The position numbers were made by a program, and so were the translations under genes. 23,962 nt of DNA from an uncultured Ruminococcus sp. (GTDB lineage: Bacteria > Bacillota > Clostridia > Oscillospirales > Ruminococcaceae), in NCBI GenBank assembly GCA_910577575.1, contig CAJTOG010000023.1, forward strand, positions 1-23,962, read 5' to 3'. Shown here piece after piece: positions 14,162 to 20,609 of the stretch (position 1 is the stretch's first letter; the number at the start of each line of letters is the position of its first letter). Below the pieces are notes generated by a model. The model was not told the DNA's origin and searched no databases. It saw nothing but the letters and a program-made list of their open reading frames with translations.

Positions 14162-14990
14162 AAGAAAAATTGCTCTGAGTTTTGCAGCAGCTGTAGTTTT
14201 TTCATCAGTTATTTCTTTTAATACGTCAGCCGCTGACGATATACATACAGTAATGGTAATGGATTTCAACGGTGATGCACGATACACCTTTACTATTGCG
14301 GACGGGGAAAAACTTGATTTGGGTGAAATTGATACGGATATGTTTGATGAACAACTTGATATATATACGCAGAGAAAATTTGATTCATGGGGAAATATCC
14401 CAGAATCGGGCATAGTCACAAAAGACCTTGCCATTTATGCACTTTACAAAGAAATGACTATTTCCTGTGACAATATTCCCCAAAAAACTGAATATTTTTC
14501 CAATAAGGGAAATATCAATATTGATGATTTAAAAGTATCCATAACTGTTCATACTCAGACTCCGGAAAAAGATTCAAAAGGCAATTTTATTATAACGGAA
14601 GAAATTGTAAATATTGAAGATGCCTGCAAACCATCTCCCGCAAATCTTGATGAAGCATTTGCGGATGGTTCATTATCTGCTGTAATCGATATTTTTCCGC
14701 CTGAAAGTTCAAGAGCTATTGTTTCTTATGATATAAAATATTTTCCGAATCTGGGAGATGTAAATCTTGATGGAAATATCAATGCCGTTGATGCATCTGT
14801 AATTCTCAGATACTATTCTTCTCTTTCGACAGGCGAAAATATCACTCTTACTGAAGAGGAATGGCTGCGATGCGATATTAACAGAAACAATATTATTGAT
14901 TCTTCTGACTCATCTAAAGTCCTTTCATATTATTCCATACTTTCAACAAGCAATAATCCGCCTTCATGGGACGAATTTTTAAGCGAATAA
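14154..14990 (+). CDS. Secreted protein with C-terminal type I dockerin
   Basis: A 278-residue exported protein. The signal peptide (basic start, hydrophobic AAAVVF segment, cleavage near SFNTSA/ADD, about residue 26) is clear. Residues 28-195 form an unrecognised, probably beta-rich domain. Residues 201-265 are a type I dockerin: the first Ca-binding repeat GDVNLDGNINAVD (201-213) and the second DINRNNIIDSSD (241-252), each followed by a helix with LRYYSSLSTG or LSYYSILST. Dockerins dock to cohesins on scaffoldins (cellulosomes in Ruminococcus and Clostridium). No catalytic domain is seen. The start has AAAGGAA eight bases upstream. It is the last gene after aroB-aroA and overlaps its neighbour by eight bases. 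Confidence 0.85.
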   Translation: MNKRKIALSFAAAVVFSSVISFNTSAADDIHTVMVMDFNGDARYTFTIADGEKLDLGEIDTDMFDEQLDIYTQRKFDSWGNIPESGIVTKDLAIYALYKEMTISCDNIPQKTEYFSNKGNINIDDLKVSITVHTQTPEKDSKGNFIITEEIVNIEDACKPSPANLDEAFADGSLSAVIDIFPPESSRAIVSYDIKYFPNLGDVNLDGNINAVDASVILRYYSSLSTGENITLTEEEWLRCDINRNNIIDSSDSSKVLSYYSILSTSNNPPSWDEFLSE

Positions 14991-15009
14991 AAAAATTTTC
15001 TGTTTGCTA

Positions 15010-15038
15010 TTGCAAAATTATGAAATTTAGTGTATAAT
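15010..15038 (+). promoter_or_regulatory. Promoter for glyA
   Basis: TTGCAA (15010-15015), 17 bases, TATAAT (15033-15038), about 45 bases before the ATG. No terminator separates it from the dockerin gene, so read-through from the aro operon is also possible. Confidence 0.65.
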
Positions 15039-15082
15039 TAAAACAGTGCTTTTGTGCAATTTCTTATAAGGAGTAGATTAAA

Positions 15083-16339
15083 ATGTATAATGATTTAATG
15101 GATTCAATTGGATTTGTTTCACAGTATGACCCTGAAATCGGTGCTGCTATGGACAAGGAACTTGCAAGACAGAGAAGAAATCTTGAACTTATCGCAAGTG
15201 AAAACATTGTTTCCCCTGCTGTAATGGCAGCTATGGGCAGTGTGCTTACCAACAAATACGCTGAAGGCTATCCGGGCAAAAGATATTACGGCGGCTGTCA
15301 GTGCGTTGATGAAGTTGAGGTTATAGCTATTGAACGTGCAAAAGAGCTTTTCGGAGCCAAGTTTGCAAATGTTCAACCACATTCGGGAGCACAGGCAAAT
15401 ACTGCCGCATATTTTGCAGTACTTCAGCCGGGTGATACCGTTCTTGGAATGAGTCTTGCCGACGGCGGTCATCTTACTCATGGTTCGCCTGTAAATCTTT
15501 CAGGAAAATACTTCAACTTTGTTTCATATGGTCTTGATGATGATACAGAAGTTATAAATTACGACAAGGTACAGGAACTTGCAGAAGAATGCAAACCAAA
15601 GCTTATTGTTGCAGGTGCAAGTGCATATCCGAGAGCTATTAATTTCAAGAGACTTTCTGAAATAGCCAAGTCCGTAGATGCACTGCTTATGGTTGATATG
15701 GCACATATTGCAGGACTTGTTGCTGCCGGAGTTCATGAGTCTCCTGTTCCGTATGCTGATATCACAACAACCACAACTCACAAAACTCTCCGTGGACCAC
15801 GTGGCGGACTTATCCTCACAAATGACGAGGCACTTGCAAAAAAGATTAATTCTGCCATCTTCCCGGGAACACAGGGAGGTCCTCTTATGCATACAATCGC
15901 AGCAAAGGCTGTATGTTTCGGCGAAGCTCTTAAACCTGAATTTAAGGAATATCAGAAACGTATCGTTGAAAATGCAAAGGCACTTTCAGAAGGACTTCTC
16001 AAACGTGGATTCAATCTTGTATCAGGCGGTACAGACAATCATCTCATGCTTGTTGACCTCCGTCCGTTCAACATCACAGGCAAGGAACTTGAACATCGTC
16101 TTGATGAAGTTTATATCACAGTAAACAAGAATGCTATACATAATGACCCTGAAAAGCCATTTGTAACAAGCGGTATCAGAATCGGTACTCCTGCTGTTAC
16201 AACACGTGGTTTAGGCGTTGAAGAAATGGAGAAAATCGCTGAATACATTTACCTTTGTGCTACAGACTTTGAAAACAAGGCTGATGAAATCCGTGCAGGT
16301 GTAAACGCTATCTGTGAGAAATTCCCACTTTACAAGTAA
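15083..16339 (+). CDS. glyA: Serine hydroxymethyltransferase
   Basis: A PLP enzyme interconverting serine and glycine with transfer of a one-carbon unit to tetrahydrofolate; cytosolic. The 418 residues match the family. The PLP lysine is Lys234 in the signature TTTTTHKTLRGPRGG. Other hallmarks are LELIASENIVS, YAEGYPGKRYYGG, NVQPHSGAQAN, VDMAHIAGLVAAG and SGIRIGTPAVTTRG. AAGGAG stands ten bases before ATG 15083. It has its own promoter and a strong terminator, so it is probably a single-gene unit besides possible read-through. It supplies one-carbon units, which fits with the dCMP deaminase gene nearby only loosely. Confidence 0.97.
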   Translation: MYNDLMDSIGFVSQYDPEIGAAMDKELARQRRNLELIASENIVSPAVMAAMGSVLTNKYAEGYPGKRYYGGCQCVDEVEVIAIERAKELFGAKFANVQPHSGAQANTAAYFAVLQPGDTVLGMSLADGGHLTHGSPVNLSGKYFNFVSYGLDDDTEVINYDKVQELAEECKPKLIVAGASAYPRAINFKRLSEIAKSVDALLMVDMAHIAGLVAAGVHESPVPYADITTTTTHKTLRGPRGGLILTNDEALAKKINSAIFPGTQGGPLMHTIAAKAVCFGEALKPEFKEYQKRIVENAKALSEGLLKRGFNLVSGGTDNHLMLVDLRPFNITGKELEHRLDEVYITVNKNAIHNDPEKPFVTSGIRIGTPAVTTRGLGVEEMEKIAEYIYLCATDFENKADEIRAGVNAICEKFPLYK

Positions 16340-16353
16340 TCTCTGAATATTTC

Positions 16354-16385
16354 GGGACAGATAATATATCTGTCCCTGTATTTTT
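16354..16385 (+). terminator. Intrinsic terminator after glyA
   Basis: GGGACAGATA (16354-16363) pairs with TATCTGTCCC (16367-16376) over 10 bp around a 3-base loop, followed by TGTATTTTT. Confidence 0.85.
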
Positions 16386-16441
16386 GCTTTATCTTATTAA
16401 TATTCATACTATAAAATAAAAACTTCGGGAGATATGTAAAA

Positions 16442-16759
16442 ATGTTCGGTTTAAGCAGACAAGAAAAAATTATTAGAAAAATGAAAAAATCAGGAGTTAC
16501 TGTTATAGGTGAAATTACTGAAATCTCCCAAGGAAATATTATTACAGAATTTTTAAATCAGCTTTTTTGCAGAAAAAATAAGCAGGAAACCATAGTTCAT
16601 GTCACATACAGAACAAGTGATAACACAGAAGAAGAAATGCTGATGAATGTTAAGGATGTCTCTTCTTATCATGTTGGCAGTCAGTTTACTGTAAAATATA
16701 TTTTTCTTGATAATCATTTTATCGCATTTCCCGAAAACTTATTCAAAAAGGAGAAATAA
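16442..16759 (+). CDS. Hypothetical protein upstream of rarA
   Basis: A 105-residue soluble protein with no recognised family. The N-terminus is basic and helical (RQEKIIRKMKKSG). After it come beta-strand-like segments (VTVIGEITEIS, TIVHVTYRT, QFTVKYIFLDNHFIAF), loosely like DUF3592-type small domains but without membrane segments. CGGGAGA precedes ATG 16442. The stop is two bases before rarA, whose ribosome site lies inside this gene, so the two are co-transcribed and coupled. A link to RarA function is possible from position only. Confidence 0.6.
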   Translation: MFGLSRQEKIIRKMKKSGVTVIGEITEISQGNIITEFLNQLFCRKNKQETIVHVTYRTSDNTEEEMLMNVKDVSSYHVGSQFTVKYIFLDNHFIAFPENLFKKEK

Positions 16760-16761
16760 TT

Positions 16762-18033
16762 ATGCCAGTACCGTTAGCTGACAGAATACGCCCGAAAACC
16801 CTTGATGATGTTGTAGGTCAGGAGCATATACTTGCACCAAACAGACCACTCAGAAAAATAATTGAGAGCGGAACAATTCCAAATATGATTTTTTATGGAC
16901 CGTCAGGAGTTGGGAAAACTACTGTAGCTCGAATTATAGCCGAAAACTGCAATATGACTCTTCATAAGCTCAACGGCACAAATTCATCTGTATCTGATAT
17001 TAAAGAAGTCGTTTCTGAAATCGGTACTTTTGGAACTGAAAACGGCATTCTGCTTTATCTTGATGAAATTCAGTATCTTAACAAAAAACAGCAGCAAAGC
17101 TTACTTGAGTATATTGAAAACGGAGATATTACACTTATTGCATCAACTACAGAAAATCCGTATTTTTCAGTATACAATGCAGTAATCAGCAGAAGTACGG
17201 TATTTGAGTTCAAGCCTGTAACTGTCGAACAGCTTATACCTGCAATAAAACGGGGTTTCAGGCTTATTTCTGAGAAGTCAGGAAATAAAATTGCAGTGAC
17301 CGATGATATATGCCGTTCAATTGCATACGGCTGCGGTGGTGATGTCCGAAAAGCCATGAATACCGTTGAATTATGTGTGCTTTGCGGTGAAATTTCTGAT
17401 GGAAAAATAACTGTCACAGAAGAATCAATGAATATGCTTATACAGCGAAGTAATATGCATTATGACCGTAACGGCGACCAGCACTATGATATTCTTTCCG
17501 CACTGCACAAGTCAATACGTGGTTCAGACGAAAATGCAGCACTCCATTATGCAGCACGTCTCATTGAAGCAGGCGATATAATTTCACTTTGCAGGCGATT
17601 ATTATGTATAGCTGCTGAAGATATCGGACTTGCATATCCACAGGCTATTACAGTAACCAAAGCCTGTGTAGATTCAGCACTGCAATTAGGACTTCCTGAA
17701 GCACGTCTTCCGATTGCAGAGGCAATAATCCTGCTTGCTACAGCTCCGAAATCGAACAGTGCATATATTGCTATAAATTCGGCTATGGAGGATGTCAGAA
17801 ACAGTGATGCATTTGATTTTCCCCGTCATCTTCAAAACTGTCATTTTGACGGAAACGGTGCAGAAATAACAGGACAGAATTATCTTTATCCGCATAACTA
17901 TCCAAATCACTATGTAAAACAGCAGTATCTCCCCGATGCCTTGACAGATAAAATATATTATCAGTTCGGCGATAATAAACAGGAACAATCAGCACTGCTT
18001 TACAGGCAAAAATTATTGAATGATTTAAAATAA
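16762..18033 (+). CDS. rarA: Replication-associated recombination protein A (RarA/MgsA), AAA+ ATPase
   Basis: A clamp-loader-like AAA+ ATPase that acts at stalled replication forks. The 423 residues match the family. Walker A GPSGVGKT is at 46-53, Walker B LLYLDE ends at Glu102, followed by IQYLNKKQQQSLL. Sensor 1 is IASTTENPYF, and the arginine-finger region is AVISRSTVFEF. The C-terminal block AEDIGLAYPQAI and the end region YLYPHNYPNHYVKQQYLPD are typical of RarA. AAGGAG at 16748-16753 precedes ATG 16762. It follows the small orphan gene by two bases; no terminator with a clear hairpin is seen after it. Confidence 0.95.
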   Translation: MPVPLADRIRPKTLDDVVGQEHILAPNRPLRKIIESGTIPNMIFYGPSGVGKTTVARIIAENCNMTLHKLNGTNSSVSDIKEVVSEIGTFGTENGILLYLDEIQYLNKKQQQSLLEYIENGDITLIASTTENPYFSVYNAVISRSTVFEFKPVTVEQLIPAIKRGFRLISEKSGNKIAVTDDICRSIAYGCGGDVRKAMNTVELCVLCGEISDGKITVTEESMNMLIQRSNMHYDRNGDQHYDILSALHKSIRGSDENAALHYAARLIEAGDIISLCRRLLCIAAEDIGLAYPQAITVTKACVDSALQLGLPEARLPIAEAIILLATAPKSNSAYIAINSAMEDVRNSDAFDFPRHLQNCHFDGNGAEITGQNYLYPHNYPNHYVKQQYLPDALTDKIYYQFGDNKQEQSALLYRQKLLNDLK

Positions 18034-18085
18034 TCTTTATGACAGGCATTTTTTATTAACATAATATTTATAAAAAAATTAATAA

Positions 18086-18431
18086 TCCTATCCGCACATC
18101 CAACATAATATTTCCGTTAAACTTACTGAAGAGAGGGGTTATGTCTCATTTTATATAAATGAACATTATGATAAAATATATTGCTATCTGAGAATTTCAA
18201 ACCGTGAAACTGCCAAAGACCTGACACAGAAAATTTTTCTTCTCTATCTTGAGTATCCGAAGTATCACAATAAATGCAAAACTCTGCATGGACGAATTCA
18301 AATGTCATAAAACTGATAATAATTCTGTATTATCTATTATCACAACTACCAAAAGAGAGCAAGATTCCACCCCTATGAGAAACAATTATATTGTAATTTC
18401 TTCATCAAATCATCTGATATCATTGATATAA
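18086..18431 (+). pseudogene. Frameshifted remnant resembling an ECF sigma factor
   Basis: Frame one (18086-18310) has no usable start and reads YDKIYCYLRISNRETAKDLT, then QKIFLLYLEYPKYHN. This is close to the usual region 2 of ECF sigma factors (a YDxIYxY...NREDAEDLTQEVFL pattern). It then runs into unrelated sequence and a stop. A second frame (18249-18431) picks up with ITINAKLCMDEFKCHK, which fits the following WLYRIAxNxCxDExRR segment, so a single frameshift near 18254-18285 would join them. No region 4 was recognised. The identification rests on short motifs in a decayed gene and is tentative. No ribosome site or start supports expression. Confidence 0.5.
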
Positions 18432-18545
18432 ACGATATTACTGAAGAATGTCTCAGACCAAGAATATATTAATTTTTCAGCAATTACATAATAATTCAGA
18501 TTATATAGTAAAAGGCGTAATCGATGAAATAATATAAACAAAAGT

Positions 18546-18575
18546 AAAAAGCAGCCCTTCTTTGGACTGCTTTTT
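18546..18575. terminator. Terminator of the HPt / HD-GYP operon
   Basis: AAAAAGCAGCCC (18546-18557) and GGACTGCTTTTT (18564-18575) pair with one internal mismatch around a 6-base loop. The A- and T-runs at the arms make it able to work on both strands; on the minus strand it follows the HPt gene by nine bases. Confidence 0.85.
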
Positions 18576-18584
18576 GTTATTCAC

Positions 18585-18932
18585 TCAATCGAGATTTTTA
18601 ATCGCATCTATTGTCTGTTTATAATCAAATTCAACTTTCGGAAGAATTTCGTTTGCCATTGTTATGTTGCCATCTCTGAGAACCTCTGTAATCGCATTGC
18701 TTGACTCAAACAACCTGTCAAAACTGAGATTCTGACACACGCCTTTAAGAGTATGAGCCGCACGGAATGCTTCTTCAATATTCTCATCTTTCAATGAATT
18801 TACAAGGTTTTCATAGCTTGCATCATTCAGAAACTTCAAGACAAATCTGTTCACAAGTTTTTCTGTCATAAGACGTGACAGAACGCTTTCATAATTACCG
18901 CCTAGGGCACTATAACATTCTTTAAGATTCAA
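18585..18932 (-). CDS. Histidine phosphotransfer (HPt) domain protein
   Basis: A 115-residue stand-alone HPt domain, a four-helix bundle passing phosphate between a sensor kinase and response regulators. The phospho-accepting His60 lies in AFRAAHTLKGVCQNLSF, the family signature. The N-terminal block LKECYSALGGNYESVLSRL is also typical. The start is a TTG at 18932 with AGGAGG seven bases upstream; the first ATG inside the frame (residue 22) would cut off the first helix. It begins 18 bases after the HD-GYP response regulator and shares its transcript, so the receiver of that protein is its most likely partner. No histidine kinase is in the window. Confidence 0.9.
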   Translation of the reverse strand: MNLKECYSALGGNYESVLSRLMTEKLVNRFVLKFLNDASYENLVNSLKDENIEEAFRAAHTLKGVCQNLSFDRLFESSNAITEVLRDGNITMANEILPKVEFDYKQTIDAIKNLD

Positions 18933-18950
18933 AACTATTCCTCCTAATTC

Positions 18951-20474
18951 TTATAAAATTCCATTATCAATAAACCTGCCGAAAGCTCCAGAATATTCTG
19001 CATTCGCATTCCAGATAGAACGGCATATTATTTTTACGCTATGCATACCATCACTTAAATTCATATTGCATTCATAATTTACAACGGGATTTTCCGGTGA
19101 AGTACTGCGTAAAGCATCTGAAATTAACTTCCAATTCTCAATTCCGATTTCAGAAATTAATTTTTCATTGTTAATCGGGTCGCTTATCAATTCAGCAAGT
19201 TCAAAATTTGAAGCTGCATTCTTTGAAACTGTCATCATAGGCGGAGAAGCAGTATACTCAAAATAAAATTCATCCGAAACCGAAGTAAAAAATTGATTCT
19301 TCATGCGTTCATATTCAAGCAGTCTTAAAGCCTCCTCCGAAGCTGAAAGCTCATCATATTGAAGAATTTCAAGCGAAATATTCTCCATTTCCTTTGTTTC
19401 ATTAATAGATGAATCCTGTTCTTTAAGTTCTTTCCTGATATTTTCAGAAGCTTTTTCAAGACATTCCATCAACAACGGATTGAAAACTCCGCATTCATTA
19501 TTAAGAATCATATTTATAGCTTTTTCATGAGAAAAAGCCTTTTTATATACCCGTTCACTTGTAAGGGCATCATAAACATCGGCAAGTGCAACAATCTGTG
19601 CTGCTATCGGTATTTCTTCACCCTTTAATCCATCAGGATAACCTCTTCCGTCATATCTTTCATGATGCCAGCGGCAAATCTGATAAGCAACTTTAACAAG
19701 TGGTTCATCTTTATAAGCTGTAAGCTCGTCCAGCATGGAAGCACCCGCAAGAGAATGACCTTTCATTACAGCAAATTCTTCATCGGTAAGTCGACCGGGC
19801 TTATTAAGTATTTCATCAGGAACAGAAATCTTACCGATATCATGAAGTGAAGAAGCCTTGCTTATAAGGGAAATATCAGCATCAGTAATCTTATATTTAT
19901 CAGTAATCTGTACAAGTTGTTTTAACAGAATCTGTGTAAAAAGCTGAACATGCAGAACGTGCATACCACTTTCGCCATTTCTGAATTCGACAATATGACT
20001 GAGTACATTTATCATAAGATTACTGTTTTTTTCTTTTTTATAAATCTGATCAGCAACCATGCCGACAAGTTTCTTTTGCTTTGAATAAAGCATAATAGTA
20101 TTAACAACACGCCGATGGACAATAAGTGCGTCAAACGGACGGCTGATAAAATCAGTAATTCCAAGCTCATAAGCATGACGCATGGAAGAAATTGAATTAT
20201 CAGATGAAATCATGATAACAGGAATATCTTTAATCCAATGCCTGCGGTTCATAATTTCAAGAACCTCATAGCCATCCATAACCGGCATAACAATATCAAG
20301 AAGCACAAGGGAAATATTGACACTGTCCCTCTGAAGAATTGCCACTGCCTCTACACCATTTAATGCTTCAATAATATTGTAATCCTCTCCAAGCATTTCT
20401 GACAGAATAATACGATTCATTTCAGAATCATCAACAATTAAAACATTCGGCTTATGCTGGTCAAATATGCTCAA
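18951..20474 (-). CDS. Response regulator with HD-GYP (c-di-GMP phosphodiesterase) and PAS-like C-terminus
   Basis: A 507-residue protein. The receiver domain (about 10-125) has the acidic pair Asp15/Asp16 and the phospho-site Asp60 (LVLLDIVMPVMDG); Arg112 replaces the usual Lys in FISRPF. The HD-GYP domain (about 150-345) has HD at 211-212 (SLHDIGK), GH at 239-240, HHE at 270-272 and an intact GYP at 278-280, so it should hydrolyse cyclic di-GMP. The last ~110 residues resemble a PAS domain (FYFEYTASPPMMTVS; CRSIWNANAEYSGAFGRFID). The start is TTG at 20474 with AAGGAGG eight bases upstream; the first internal ATG would remove the acidic pair. It is the first gene of a two-gene operon with HPt. 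The stimulus is unknown. Confidence 0.92.
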   Translation of the reverse strand: MSIFDQHKPNVLIVDDSEMNRIILSEMLGEDYNIIEALNGVEAVAILQRDSVNISLVLLDIVMPVMDGYEVLEIMNRRHWIKDIPVIMISSDNSISSMRHAYELGITDFISRPFDALIVHRRVVNTIMLYSKQKKLVGMVADQIYKKEKNSNLMINVLSHIVEFRNGESGMHVLHVQLFTQILLKQLVQITDKYKITDADISLISKASSLHDIGKISVPDEILNKPGRLTDEEFAVMKGHSLAGASMLDELTAYKDEPLVKVAYQICRWHHERYDGRGYPDGLKGEEIPIAAQIVALADVYDALTSERVYKKAFSHEKAINMILNNECGVFNPLLMECLEKASENIRKELKEQDSSINETKEMENISLEILQYDELSASEEALRLLEYERMKNQFFTSVSDEFYFEYTASPPMMTVSKNAASNFELAELISDPINNEKLISEIGIENWKLISDALRSTSPENPVVNYECNMNLSDGMHSVKIICRSIWNANAEYSGAFGRFIDNGIL

Positions 20475-20529
20475 AAAATCAGCCTCCTTAATAAATAATA
20501 TATTGTTCTTGCCGTATGAGTATAAGTAA

Positions 20530-20558
20530 ATTATATCATACCGTCAGTAATTTGTCAA
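20530..20558 (-). promoter_or_regulatory. Consensus extended -10 promoter for the HD-GYP / HPt operon
   Basis: Minus strand: TTGACA (20558-20553), 17 bases, TATAAT (20535-20530) preceded by TGA. It gives a leader of about 50 bases before the TTG start at 20474. Confidence 0.85.
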
Positions 20559-20609
20559 TATACTAAGATGCACGATTATTCAGATATTTTCATCTAATTT
20601 TATGATGTT

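Larger units (their letters stand above)
18034..18584. other. Gene-free stretch between rarA and the HPt gene
   Basis: This 550-base interval has no intact gene. Its middle carries the sigma factor-like remnant (18086-18431), and its end the terminator at 18546-18575. The remaining sequence (about 18432-18545) is AT-rich with several stops in all frames; possible further remains of the same gene are not recognisable. Confidence 0.7.

Noticed and set aside
14991..15009. Possible terminator after the dockerin gene.
   Set aside because: Only a weak A/T pairing is present, with no GC-containing stem; read-through to glyA cannot be excluded.
15678..16124. A 148-residue frame inside glyA.
   Set aside because: A different frame of a highly conserved gene; no ribosome site or family features.
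18249..18431. An independent 60-residue gene.
   Set aside because: No ribosome site; its start overlaps the sigma-like frame and it is better explained as the second part of a frameshifted remnant.
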